From: CAYXLI01 sp964464925
Lineage (GTDB): Bacteria > Acidobacteriota > Terriglobia > Bryobacterales > Bryobacteraceae
Assembly (NCBI GenBank): GCA_964464925.1
Contig: CAYXLI010000033.1
Coordinates: forward strand, 1 to 60,792
Length of the DNA: 60,792 nucleotides
Reading direction: 5' to 3'
The notes beneath the pieces were generated by a model. That model ran no database searches. It was not told the DNA's origin and saw only the letters and a program-made list of their open reading frames with translations. The position numbers and the translations under genes are program-made. This document shows, piece by piece, positions 52,200 through 60,780 of the stretch (position 1 is its first letter; the number at the start of each line of letters is the position of its first letter).

Positions 52200-55100
52200 C
52201 AAAACCTCACCTTCAACATAAGCTGGATAAACCGCGGCGGCGTTCCCGTCACATTGGTCACTTTGCCGAAGTTCGACGAGTACGGATTGGTATCCGGCGC
52301 CGCGAACGTCTCGTGATTGAAAAGATTCAACGCATCGAACCGGAACTGCAGGTGCAGCCGTTCCCGCACGGAAAATTCGCGCTGCACATTGCCGTTCCAG
52401 ATATTCGTTGAGTCGGCCCGCAGGCCGTCGATATGCAGAGGGAACACGCGCGCTTGAAACGCGGCCGGCCCTTTCGCAGCGTTGCGTTCGAAGCCGTCGG
52501 TATTGAACCACCTGTCCAACGTCCGTTCGCCCGAAGTGATCGCGGACAGGTCGCCGCCATAGAAAAGGTTGCCGAAGCTGAGCAGCCCGCCTGGCTGGTA
52601 TTCGTAGGTCCCCGACACCTGGAAGCCTCCGAACAGCATCGCCCTGAGTCCGTGATTCGCGATCGGTTTCCCCTTTCCGAACGGCAGTTCCATCACGCCC
52701 GTGGCGGTTACCCGATGCGGCCGCGTCTGCGCGCTCTCCCGCCACGACGGCAGCGCATCGAATTCGTTGTAGTAGTAGTCCCGGGCGCGTCCCCGCATCG
52801 CTGTATAGGTGAAGTTCAGATTGAAGCCGCGGGAAAATCTGCGCTCCAGTCGCGTCTCGAGCGAATGCGTCTTCACTTCGCCGTCCGGTGCATAGGCGTT
52901 TGAGAGGCCGTTGATCTGCGGATAGGCGCGCAGCAGTTGGTTCTTGCGGATCGTTGGGCTCGTGAAGAATGAATTGGTGCTCATGTCCTGGTAAATCAGC
53001 GGAGCGCTCGTCTTCAAAGCCTCGAAGTTCGCAATGTAAAAAGGATTCGCGACGTTTGCGTTCAAGTTGCTCGCGATCGTGTCGTTGCGCGTGCTCCCTG
53101 TCGCCCAGTATTGCTGCGGAAGGGGCTGCAGCGTTTTCGAAATGTACACCTTGTCCGAATACGAACCTGCATACGCAACCTCCACCAGGTTCGCCACCCC
53201 GAGCTGCCGTTGTACTCCCACGCGCCACCGTTGCTGGCGGGAGTGCTGCATGTCTTGCGGGATGTAGCTGAAGCCGCGACCCGCTATCGCCATCGCGCCC
53301 AGCCCGTCGCGCACCGGAGCGTTGAACCGGGTTCCGTCCGCCCGAACCGGGAAGGGATCGGAAAGTGGGGAGATGCCGGCGTACGGGTTCCCCGTCGCAA
53401 ACGTCTGGCCGAAGTCGTTCGTGATCACAGGGGTCGTATCACGGTTGTAGCCGAACTGGTTCGGAAAGCCGTAGCTGAAATCGCGGACGTTGAGAGTGTC
53501 GTAATACCACCCATATCCCGCGCGCAGTACCGTGCGGCTGTTGAACTGGTATGCGCCCGCGACCCTGGGCAGGAACATCAGTTCGTTCCGGTAGAGTCCT
53601 CGCCCGACCCCATTCTTGCCGATGTACACGCTGCCGCCAATCACCTTGAAATCGGCCGGGGTCAATTCGGGAATCGGCTTGGCTGCGTATGCCGCCTGGG
53701 CCGCCGTCGATATGGGCAGACTGAGAGTCGGATCGAACCAGCCGATTGCCCGGTCATAACGGTCCGTCGGGGCCGTCTCGTATTCCATTCGGAGTCCCAG
53801 ATTCAAAGTCAGCCGCGGTGTCAGCCGCCAGGCATCCTGCGCGTACCAGCCGTATTGCGCATTGTGCAGCGCCCCGCTATCGTAGGTCCCGATCGTATTC
53901 GACGACGGAATGCCCAGCAGGTAGGCCGCCCAGCTGTGACCCAGCGAGCCCGCCGGCGTGAAACTGTCGTCATTGCGCCGCGTGAAGAAGTTGTCGAAGC
54001 TGAACGCCCCCGACGTGATCAGCCCGGCAGTTCCAAAACCAAAGGTCGTCTTGTAGAGCTGGTAATTGTCAAACCCGGCCCGCAGCGTGTGATTACCCCA
54101 AATTTTGGACACGTCCACCTTCGCGAAGAGGTTCGGGTGGCGGTTCGGATTGCCGAAGTAGTTGCGGCCGATGCCGTCATACCCGGCCCAGTTCATCTGC
54201 GGAATCGTGTAGTAGGCTCCGGCGCGCGCGTCGAGATACTTGGGCAGTCCAACCGCGGTGGGCTCTATCTTACGGGCAGGATTGTCTTCCACGGCGTCGC
54301 TGAAGTATTGGTATCCCGTCGAGACGTTCACCACCGTAGTCGCGCCCGGCGTGAACACCCAGTCGAAACCCGCGCCCACTCCCGTTCGCAGCCCCGCCAC
54401 TTCTCCCATCCCCGGAGCGCTTTCATACAGCCAGTCCTGGTTCCGTTCGGCGTTCGTCCAGTATTGCGAGCGCGCGAAGAACCGGTTCCGGTTCGAGAGC
54501 TGATAGTCCCAGCGCCCGGCAAGCGCATCGTAGTCGAATTTCCATCGAACGCCGCTGGCCAGGTAATTAATCGTCGGCTCCAGCGCCGGGTTCGTGGGCA
54601 TGTTGTTCGGAACGGGCAGCAGTTTCACATAGCTGGCATACGTCGGATTGTGGAAGCGCGATGCCGGAATCACGTTCCCGGCAAACGGCACCCGGATAAA
54701 GTGTGTGGGTCGCGCAGGGTCGTCCGTGACCGTCAGCGGATCATAAAGCTGATAGCGGGTCGCGTCTACTTTCAGCAGATCCGAGAAATCCCCGCCCCTC
54801 TCGGGCATCGTCGGAACCGTCCGGTTGTAATACACCGTATTTGCCGCCGTCCGATCCTTCAGCCCGCTATAGCTGACGAAGAAAAACATCTTGTCCTTGC
54901 CGTTGTACACCTTCGGCAGCAGCACCGGTCCGCCGAATGCCCCGGAATAATTGTTGGAATGTCCGTCCGGATTGATGTTCTGTCCGCGAATCGCATTGGC
55001 CAGCCCCGCATTGCCCGCCGCTTCCGCCGCCGCGATGCGCTGGTAATAATTCTTCTTCGCGAAGAAATTCGCCGCGTTCCATTCATTGCGCCAGTGCTGC

Positions 55101-55864
55101 AGGCTCGCTGACCCGTGGAAACTGTTCGTGCCCGCCTTCGTCATTACCGCGAAACTGGCTCCGGAAGTGTGCCCGGCCGCGGCGTCGAAATTCGAAGTCT
55201 CCACCTTGAACTCCGAGACCGCATCCGTATGCGGCTGGTAAGACATCCGCCGGATGTTCCCGTTATTCGGCACGCCGTCAATCGAAAAATCATTCCCGCC
55301 TACGTTCCCCGCCGTCGAGTAGCTGGAGCCGATCAGCGTGAACGCCGGATTTGTATAACCCGCTGCTCCGCCGGTCGTCTGAATCCCAGGAACCAGCCGC
55401 GCCAATAAGGTCGGATTGTTGTTCAACGTCGGCAAATCCTGCAGCGTGCGCGGATCGATCACCTGGCCCGTAGAGACCGCGCTCGGATCGATCAGAGGCG
55501 CTTCCGCACTCACCGAAACGCTCTCGCTTAGATTGCCGATCTCCAGAACCGCGTCGATCTGCAGCCGCGTGCCGATGGGAAGAGTAATCCCTTGCCGGAT
55601 CGACTTCTTGAACCCCGGTGCCTCGATCGAAATCTGGTAGAAGCCGGCCAACAGCAACGGAGCTTCATAATAGCCCGTCTCGTTCGTCGTCAGGTTGACC
55701 GAAACATTCGTACCGGTATTCACCACTGTAACCTTGGCGCCCGCCACCGCCGCTGCGGAAGGGTCCTCGACGCGGCCGAAAATCATCCCGCGAGTCTCCT
55801 GCGCGGAAGCCGTGCTCCGGAGTATCGCCATTGCGGCGAGCAGGATCAATAAGTTGCGAAACAT
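52199..55864 (-). CDS. TonB-dependent receptor, Oar-type, of the sialic-acid-type locus
   Basis: A 1221-residue receptor, the largest of the six. GGAGG precedes the ATG. The signal peptide RNLLILLAAMAILRSTASA is followed by mature Gln (QETRGMIFG). Domains: carboxypeptidase-regulatory (GRVEDPSAAAVAGAKVTVVN), plug (LPTLNNNPTLLARLVPGIQT; DFSIDGVPNNGNIRRMSYQP; NFDAAAGHTSGASFAVMTKA), and a barrel ending QLMLKVRF. It is coupled to the sialidase by TGATG overlap. It is divergent from the GntR/NanA/MFS/NanEK operon across 70 bases carrying two related palindromes, so both sides are probably induced together. The ligand is inferred to be a sialylated glycan or free sialic acid. Confidence 0.9.
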   Translation of the reverse strand: MFRNLLILLAAMAILRSTASAQETRGMIFGRVEDPSAAAVAGAKVTVVNTGTNVSVNLTTNETGYYEAPLLLAGFYQISIEAPGFKKSIRQGITLPIGTRLQIDAVLEIGNLSESVSVSAEAPLIDPSAVSTGQVIDPRTLQDLPTLNNNPTLLARLVPGIQTTGGAAGYTNPAFTLIGSSYSTAGNVGGNDFSIDGVPNNGNIRRMSYQPHTDAVSEFKVETSNFDAAAGHTSGASFAVMTKAGTNSFHGSASLQHWRNEWNAANFFAKKNYYQRIAAAEAAGNAGLANAIRGQNINPDGHSNNYSGAFGGPVLLPKVYNGKDKMFFFVSYSGLKDRTAANTVYYNRTVPTMPERGGDFSDLLKVDATRYQLYDPLTVTDDPARPTHFIRVPFAGNVIPASRFHNPTYASYVKLLPVPNNMPTNPALEPTINYLASGVRWKFDYDALAGRWDYQLSNRNRFFARSQYWTNAERNQDWLYESAPGMGEVAGLRTGVGAGFDWVFTPGATTVVNVSTGYQYFSDAVEDNPARKIEPTAVGLPKYLDARAGAYYTIPQMNWAGYDGIGRNYFGNPNRHPNLFAKVDVSKIWGNHTLRAGFDNYQLYKTTFGFGTAGLITSGAFSFDNFFTRRNDDSFTPAGSLGHSWAAYLLGIPSSNTIGTYDSGALHNAQYGWYAQDAWRLTPRLTLNLGLRMEYETAPTDRYDRAIGWFDPTLSLPISTAAQAAYAAKPIPELTPADFKVIGGSVYIGKNGVGRGLYRNELMFLPRVAGAYQFNSRTVLRAGYGWYYDTLNVRDFSYGFPNQFGYNRDTTPVITNDFGQTFATGNPYAGISPLSDPFPVRADGTRFNAPVRDGLGAMAIAGRGFSYIPQDMQHSRQQRWRVGVQRQLGVANLVEVAYAGSYSDKVYISKTLQPLPQQYWATGSTRNDTIASNLNANVANPFYIANFEALKTSAPLIYQDMSTNSFFTSPTIRKNQLLRAYPQINGLSNAYAPDGEVKTHSLETRLERRFSRGFNLNFTYTAMRGRARDYYYNEFDALPSWRESAQTRPHRVTATGVMELPFGKGKPIANHGLRAMLFGGFQVSGTYEYQPGGLLSFGNLFYGGDLSAITSGERTLDRWFNTDGFERNAAKGPAAFQARVFPLHIDGLRADSTNIWNGNVQREFSVRERLHLQFRFDALNLFNHETFAAPDTNPYSSNFGKVTNVTGTPPRFIQLMLKVRF

Positions 55865-55881
55865 TTGCCTTGAAACCTCCG

Positions 55882-55922
55882 GATTATCGTAATCGCGTAT
55901 TGCAATCGATTATCGATAATCG
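55882..55922. promoter_or_regulatory. Two related palindromic operators in the sialic-type divergent promoter
   Basis: CGATTATCGATAATCG (55907-55922) is a perfect 16-bp palindrome. GATTATCGTAATC (55882-55894) is the same sequence with one central base fewer. They lie between receptor 6 (start 55864) and the GntR gene (start 55935), where the GntR protein would be expected to bind and shut off both directions. Confidence 0.7.
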
Positions 55923-55934
55923 TAAACTGGATCC

Positions 55935-56684
55935 ATGATAGGCACCTCTGCGGATCCTGTCAAGAGGTCCGTTAATCTGGTTGAAGGAATGACTCTTCCG
56001 CAACTTGTTCGAGCCGAATCTCTGAAATTCCAGGTCGCCCGCATTCTCCAGGAAGCCGTTTTCAATGGAAAACTCAAGCCGGGACAGGCGTTGCGGGAAA
56101 TCGGCCTCGCCCGGGAGTTCGGCGTCAGCCAAGCGACCGTCCGGGAGGCTCTGACCCACCTGGAGCAGGTCGGCCTAGTTGTCAAAACTCCGAACAAGGG
56201 CACCGAGGTCACCAATCTGTCGGCCGCTGAAGTCCGGGACAGGCTGGCGGTCCGTTTGGCGCTCGAGGAACTGGCCGCGGGTGCTGCCGCTCTCCGGATC
56301 ACGTCCGAGGACTTGGCCGGTCTGGAAGAAGCCGCGCGCACCATCGAAGACGGCATCCGGCAAAATCTTTACTTCGAAGTCAGCCAGGCCGACCTGCAAT
56401 TCCACAGGCTCATCTGGAAAGCATCCGGCAATGCGATTCTCTACAGGACTTTGGATCAGATCACGACGCCCCTGTTCGCATTCCTCGGCCTGCTCCATCA
56501 GCGCAGCCGTCAGGACCAGAAGAAGACGCGTCCGCATTCCGAGATCCTGAACGCCCTCCGTGCTCGCGACGGCGAGCAGGTGCGGCGCGCACTCCGAAGC
56601 CACATCGAGGATTCCTACGGAGTATTTCTGCGCTCCGAAGCAGCCGACCTGCAGAGCATGCTGGAACAGGGAGAACAATTATGA
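55935..56684 (+). CDS. nanR: GntR-family (FadR-type) regulator of the sialic-type locus
   Basis: A 249-residue protein. The N-terminal GntR winged helix covers ~25-90 (ESLKFQVARILQEAVFNGKL; KPGQALREIGLAREFGVSQA; TVREALTHLEQVGLVVKTPN). The all-helical FCD effector domain follows, with probable metal ligands in ADLQFHRLIWKASGN (Asp and His), PHSEILNALRARDGEQ (His) and RRALRSHIEDSY (His). Met19 (55989) is an alternative start. It heads the operon with the NanA-like lyase, whose ATG overlaps its stop (ATGA). The paired palindromes just upstream are its likely operators. The symbol is by functional analogy with NanR, which is also a FadR-type GntR protein; the inducer is inferred to be a sialic acid or its breakdown product. 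Confidence 0.82.
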   Translation: MIGTSADPVKRSVNLVEGMTLPQLVRAESLKFQVARILQEAVFNGKLKPGQALREIGLAREFGVSQATVREALTHLEQVGLVVKTPNKGTEVTNLSAAEVRDRLAVRLALEELAAGAAALRITSEDLAGLEEAARTIEDGIRQNLYFEVSQADLQFHRLIWKASGNAILYRTLDQITTPLFAFLGLLHQRSRQDQKKTRPHSEILNALRARDGEQVRRALRSHIEDSYGVFLRSEAADLQSMLEQGEQL

Positions 56685-57568
56685 AACTGGCCGGAATTCT
56701 GCCAGCCATTGTGACGCCGTTCGATGACGAACTTCGGTTCCGGGAGGCGGCTTTCGAAAAGCTCCTGGAGTACGTTTACGCCGCCGGAGTCGACGGCATC
56801 TACGTCTGCGGGCAAACCGGCGAAGGTCTGCAGCAGTCTCCCGAACAGCGCAAGCGTGTTGCCGAAGCCGCCATAAGATATTCGCCCGCGGGAAAGCAGG
56901 TGATCGTTCATGTGGGCGCGCCCGCCACGGAAACCGCCGTCGAGCTGGCGCGGCACGCCGAAGCAGCCGGCGCCTCCGCAATCAGCAGCCTGCCTCCTCT
57001 CGGCGGCTACAGCTTCGCGGAGGTCGCCGCGTATTACGGCGAAGTGGCACGGACCACTGCGCTGCCGTTTCTGATTTACTATTTCCCGGCCGGCTCCGCC
57101 GCCATCGCCGGCGTCGACCAGATGAGGCAGCTCTGCGAAATTCCGAACGTGGTCGGGCTGAAGTTCACTGATATGGACCTCTACAAGCTCAGCCGGATGA
57201 AGCAGGCCGGACACGTCGTCTTCAACGGCTACGACGAGATTCTCGCCGCCGGATTGCTGATGGGCGCCGACGGCGGCATCGGCAGCTTCTACAACGTCGC
57301 CCCCCACTGGTTCGTGAAACTCTTCGCCGCCGCCCGTGCCGGTGATTGGGAGTCTGCCCGGAAATGGCAATCCGTCATCAATGAACTCATCACCGTTGGC
57401 CTGCGCTACCCGGTTCACACGGCGGTGAAGGAGATGCTCCGCTGGCTCGGCCTCGATTGCGGGCCCTGTGCGCCTCCCAGGCGGCCTCTTGCTCCTGCCG
57501 AGCGTGATTCCTTGACCGCCTGGCTGGAGAAATCGGAACTGGCCAGATTAGCTTTAGCCGGACAATGA
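56681..57568 (+). CDS. nanA: N-acetylneuraminate lyase-like DapA-family aldolase
   Basis: A 295-residue cytosolic TIM barrel of the DHDPS/NAL family: GILPAIVTPFDDELRF at the start, GIYVCGQTGEGLQQSPEQR (the G-x-T-G-E substrate-carboxylate loop), the Tyr of LPFLIYYFPAGSA, and the Schiff-base Lys in VGLKFTDMDLYKLSRM. The GLKFTDMDLY phrase matches neuraminate lyases better than dihydrodipicolinate synthases. It should split N-acetylneuraminate into ManNAc and pyruvate. ATG overlaps the regulator stop (ATGA), and its own stop overlaps the transporter ATG the same way. The NanE-NanK gene two positions downstream uses the ManNAc product, which supports this assignment over other DapA-family reactions. 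Confidence 0.82.
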   Translation: MKLAGILPAIVTPFDDELRFREAAFEKLLEYVYAAGVDGIYVCGQTGEGLQQSPEQRKRVAEAAIRYSPAGKQVIVHVGAPATETAVELARHAEAAGASAISSLPPLGGYSFAEVAAYYGEVARTTALPFLIYYFPAGSAAIAGVDQMRQLCEIPNVVGLKFTDMDLYKLSRMKQAGHVVFNGYDEILAAGLLMGADGGIGSFYNVAPHWFVKLFAAARAGDWESARKWQSVINELITVGLRYPVHTAVKEMLRWLGLDCGPCAPPRRPLAPAERDSLTAWLEKSELARLALAGQ

Positions 57569-58761
57569 CAATAAGGATGCGCGCCTGGGCAACGGTTGGT
57601 CTGTTATGGATGGCCGCGACGCTGAATTATCTGGACCGCCAGGCTTTGTTCGCGCTTTTCGAACCGCTTCGCAAGGATCTCGGTCTCTCCTCCTGGCAGC
57701 TCGGTCTGCTCAGCACCGCGTTTCTCTGGATCTACGGACTCTTCAGCCCTCTCGGCGGCTATCTCGCGGACCGCTTCTCTCGCCGCGGCGTCATCCTGGT
57801 GAGCCTCGCCGTATGGTCCGCCGTCACGGCCGCCACCGGAGCCGCCCGCACTTATCCCGAACTTCTCGCCGCCCGCGCCGTCATGGGCGTGAGTGAAGCT
57901 TTCTATCTGCCTGCCGCGCTGGCCTTGATCGCGGATTACCACAGCGCCAAAACCCGGTCTCTCGCTACCGGTATCCATCAGAGCGGCCTCTATATCGGAA
58001 TCATCCTCGGCGGCGCCGGGGCGGGCTGGCTGGGAGAACACTTCGGATGGCGCTCGGCATTCTACGGTTTGGGAGCCGCCGGCGTGATCTACGCCGCGGC
58101 TGCCTCCGTCCTGTTACAGGACGCGCCGCTCCACCGGCAGTCTGATGCCCCCCAAGCCGTAGGAAGCCTGGCGCGCAATTCCGGATATTACGCGATCGCC
58201 GCCGTCTTCGCCGTAGCGTCCATGGCCTACTGGATGGTCTATACCTGGATGCCCCTCTACCTGCTCGAAAAATTCCAGTTGAGCCTGGCGGGCGCGGGCT
58301 TCTCGGCAACGTTCTACATCCAGGCGGCCAGCTTCGCCGCCATCCTCGCCGGCGGATGGCTCTCAGACCGCTTAAGCGCACGCGGCGGAGGCATGCGCGC
58401 CGCCGTACAGGCCGTGGGTTTCGCCGTCGCCGGCCCGTTCCTCTATCTCAGCGGCACCGCCGCGACCTTCCCCGTGCTCGTTGCCGCGCTGGTGTTCTTC
58501 GGACTCGGGCGCGGACTCTATGACTGCAACGTCATGCCCGTGCTCTGCGAAGTGGCCGATCCCCGCCTCCGCGCCACCGCCTACGGGATCCTCAACCTCG
58601 TTGGATGTATCGCCGGCGGCCTCATGGCAGCTCTGGCCGGAGCTCTCAAGTCCACCATCGGACTCGGGGGCGCCCTCCGGGTTTCCGGCGTCCTGCTTTG
58701 CGCGTGCGCCCTCGTGCTGGTGTGGCTCGTTCGAAGAGAAAGGTGGGCGCATGCTGCCTGA
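57565..58761 (+). CDS. nanT: MFS transporter, likely for sialic acid
   Basis: A 398-residue protein with about 12 hydrophobic helices. Family marks are LNYLDRQALFALFEPLRKDL (first helix with the Asp-Arg pair of anion:cation symporters), the loop GGYLADRFSRRGVILVS between helices 2 and 3, SEAFYLPAALALIADYHSAK (helix 4), and GGWLSDRLSARGGGM in the second half. This is the group that includes hexuronate and sialic-acid permeases. The gene is coupled by ATGA overlap to the lyase, and its last 11 bases overlap the NanE-NanK start. It would import free sialic acid across the inner membrane after sialidase and receptor 6. The symbol rests on context; substrate specificity is not readable. Confidence 0.78.
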   Translation: MTIRMRAWATVGLLWMAATLNYLDRQALFALFEPLRKDLGLSSWQLGLLSTAFLWIYGLFSPLGGYLADRFSRRGVILVSLAVWSAVTAATGAARTYPELLAARAVMGVSEAFYLPAALALIADYHSAKTRSLATGIHQSGLYIGIILGGAGAGWLGEHFGWRSAFYGLGAAGVIYAAAASVLLQDAPLHRQSDAPQAVGSLARNSGYYAIAAVFAVASMAYWMVYTWMPLYLLEKFQLSLAGAGFSATFYIQAASFAAILAGGWLSDRLSARGGGMRAAVQAVGFAVAGPFLYLSGTAATFPVLVAALVFFGLGRGLYDCNVMPVLCEVADPRLRATAYGILNLVGCIAGGLMAALAGALKSTIGLGGALRVSGVLLCACALVLVWLVRRERWAHAA

Positions 58762-60253
58762 TCGATGGAGCGCCGTCCGCGGCAAACTGATCGTCTCCTG
58801 CCAGGCCTCCCCGGGCGATGCCTTCTATGGCGAAGGAATGATGGCGCGATTCGCCCGCGCCGCCTTAAGTGCCGGAGCGGCTGGACTCCGCATCCACGGC
58901 GCGCCCGATATTCAAACCATCCGCCCCGGAACCGGGGTGCCCATTCTTGGCATCCACAAGGAGGAAATTTCCGACGGCCGCATACTGATCACGCCGACTT
59001 TCGAGCGCGCCGCCGGACTGGTCGCCGCCGGTGCCGATGCCGTCGCGGTCGATTGCACCGCCCGCGGGCAGCGCTACGGTGCGCTGGCCCGTATTCGGCG
59101 AATCCGATCCGAGTTGGGTGTCCCTGTAATGGCCGACATTGCAACCCTGGAGGAAGCGGCCGCGGCCATGGATGCCGGCGCGCTATTCGTGCTTCCGACA
59201 ATGCGCGGATACACGGAGGACACCCGCGTCGATCCGGGCGCAGCCCAGGGATTCGATCTCCGGTTCCTGCGCGACTTGTGCGCGCGGTTTCCCGTGATCG
59301 CCGAGGGGCGCGTCGGCACGCCTGAGGAGGCCCGCCAGGCCCTGGATGCCGGCGCGTTCGCGGTCGTGGTCGGGTCAGCCATTACCCGGCCGCAGGAGAT
59401 CACCCGGAACTTCGTCCGGGCGATTCGCAGACCCGGCTTCACAGGCGCAATCGATCTCGGCGGAACGAATACCAAGTGGGGTGTCGTGGACCCCGGCGGC
59501 ACCCTCGTCGCTTCGGGATCTCATCCCACGCCGGTGCGTCAAGGGCGCGAGAGACTGCTGTCTTTCCTCGCTTCCGTGACGCGCGAATGTTCGGCAGCCG
59601 CTGCCGCGCCGCTTGAAGCCTTTGGTGTCGCGGCGGCCGGCTGGGTCTGCCGGGAGTCCGGCTCAATCCTCTATGCAACCGGAAACATCCCGGAATGGAC
59701 CGGTGCGCCGTTGCGCCAGGTTGTGGCGGACGCCACCGGACTGGACGTAATCGTCGAGAACGATGCCGTCTCGGCAGCCGCGGCCGAGTGGGTCTTTGGC
59801 GCTGCGAAGCACTGCCGCAACTTTCTCTGCGTCACTTTAGGCACGGGGATCGGCGGAGGCGCGGTCGTGGAAGGCCGGCTGTTGCGCGGCGCGCATGGGC
59901 TGGCGAATATGTTCGGGCACATTCGAATCCGCCCCGATGACCGCGAATGCACTTGCGGATTGACGGGCTGCCTGGAAGCGTATGCCGGTTCCATTGGCCG
60001 CGGCCCTGATCTCGCTTCCAAACTGGCCGAGGGTCTCGCAACAGCGGTGCACCTGTTCGACCCGGAGTGCATCGTGCTGAGCGGCGGAGTTATCACTGGG
60101 AATCCGCAGCTGGCGGGCGAAGTGGAACGCAGCCTCGCCCCCAGGATCCTCGCAGGCGCCTGCCGGCGTCTGCACGTGCGCAACTCGCCGTTTCCGGCCA
60201 TGGCGGGCGTCCTGGGCGCGGCGGCTCTGGCCAGGTGCGGCGGACAGTATTAG
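58751..60253 (+). CDS. nanE-nanK: Bifunctional NanE-NanK: ManNAc-6-P epimerase fused to ManNAc kinase
   Basis: A 500-residue fusion from ATG 58751, overlapping the transporter end by 11 bases; the frame is open further upstream, but that part lies within the transporter. Residues ~1-230 are NanE: GKLIVSCQASPGDAFYGEGM, PILGIHKEEISDGRILITPT, DAVAVDCTARGQR, PVMADIATLEEAAAAMDAGA and PVIAEGRVGTPEEARQALDA. Residues ~235-500 are a ROK-family kinase: GAIDLGGTNTKWGVVD, the catalytic Asp in VIVENDAVSAAAAEWVFGAA, GTGIGGGAVVEG, and the zinc motif CTCGLTGCLEAYAG. The kinase would phosphorylate ManNAc and the epimerase would convert ManNAc-6-P to GlcNAc-6-P. The gene order is reverse to the reaction order. 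No nagA or nagB is in the window, so the last steps are encoded elsewhere. Confidence 0.9.
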   Translation: MLPDRWSAVRGKLIVSCQASPGDAFYGEGMMARFARAALSAGAAGLRIHGAPDIQTIRPGTGVPILGIHKEEISDGRILITPTFERAAGLVAAGADAVAVDCTARGQRYGALARIRRIRSELGVPVMADIATLEEAAAAMDAGALFVLPTMRGYTEDTRVDPGAAQGFDLRFLRDLCARFPVIAEGRVGTPEEARQALDAGAFAVVVGSAITRPQEITRNFVRAIRRPGFTGAIDLGGTNTKWGVVDPGGTLVASGSHPTPVRQGRERLLSFLASVTRECSAAAAAPLEAFGVAAAGWVCRESGSILYATGNIPEWTGAPLRQVVADATGLDVIVENDAVSAAAAEWVFGAAKHCRNFLCVTLGTGIGGGAVVEGRLLRGAHGLANMFGHIRIRPDDRECTCGLTGCLEAYAGSIGRGPDLASKLAEGLATAVHLFDPECIVLSGGVITGNPQLAGEVERSLAPRILAGACRRLHVRNSPFPAMAGVLGAAALARCGGQY

Positions 60254-60735
60254 GGATTGCGCAGTTGTAAGGGCGTGCCAATGATTCTGGCCAGTTCAAG
60301 AACGTCGATCCTGTGCCGGTCCGTTGCCGTTCGCCTAGTGACATCAGGCTGTTCCGGCGCTTCTCCCACGCTCCCCACCAACGCTTGCGTGATCGCGCTG
60401 ACCATTCAGACGGGTCGGCGTCAAGTCATCGCATCAACTCAGAATCGATACTAGTATGGCCGCGAAGAAGGGACTTGATTACTTCAATACTGCGTCGGAG
60501 TCTGGATGAGGGCACAAGCGGCGGCGACTATCCCTATGTTACCTGCTTGTATCGGGCAGAGTTTGTAGAGGATTTACCCGGCGTCCCCACAGGCAACCTT
60601 GCCCTTTCTCCTGAACAGAAGGCCCTCAGATTCCTGCCAACCATCGAGAAGAGCTGCATGGAACTGCACAGCTACACAACGACTATAGCCGTCCCCTCGC
60701 CCCGCGAGAAAACGGCCGCATCTCTAAGAAAGATT
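60254..60735. other. Region after the sialic-type operon without a confirmed gene
   Basis: No convincing gene. One plus-strand frame is open from 60403 to the window end; a TTG at 60475 could start it, giving LITSILRRSLDEG and onward, but it has no strong ribosome site and runs antisense through the tRNA-like piece, a common source of false proteins. A 17-codon frame from ATG 60455 (MAAKKGLDYFNTASESG) recalls the first residues of some mobile-element replication proteins, which is too little to call. No clear terminator was found after the NanE-NanK stop. Confidence 0.4.
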
Positions 60736-60780
60736 TGGTCGGGGCGGCGTGATTCGAACACGCGACCCCCTGCGCCCAAG
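60736..60780 (-). tRNA. tRNA-Pro(UGG)-like 3' half, degenerate or chimeric
   Basis: Read on the minus strand, the end is a CCA tail and discriminator A with acceptor strand CGCCCCG (60736-60746). A perfect T arm GCGTG-TTCGAAT-CACGC (60747-60763) follows, then a variable loop, anticodon-stem 3' strand GCAGG (60769-60773) and anticodon loop CTTGGGC (60774-60780) with anticodon TGG. The five bases that should pair with GCAGG are GATTC, so the anticodon stem fails exactly at the loop. This looks like the 3' half of a tRNA-Pro next to unrelated DNA, as at an integration site, rather than a working tRNA. The 5' half would lie beyond the window. Confidence 0.5.

Noticed and set aside
52200..53228. 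An upstream extension of the sialidase frame inside receptor 6
   Set aside because: The extension is low-quality sequence in a shifted frame of the receptor. The sialidase has its own signal peptide and a TGATG-coupled start at 52199.
53111..55111. A 666-codon plus-strand open frame opposite receptor 6
   Set aside because: It lies entirely antisense to a clear receptor gene, has Arg/Val/Ala-rich composition typical of mirrored codons, and shows no domain, leader or ribosome site.
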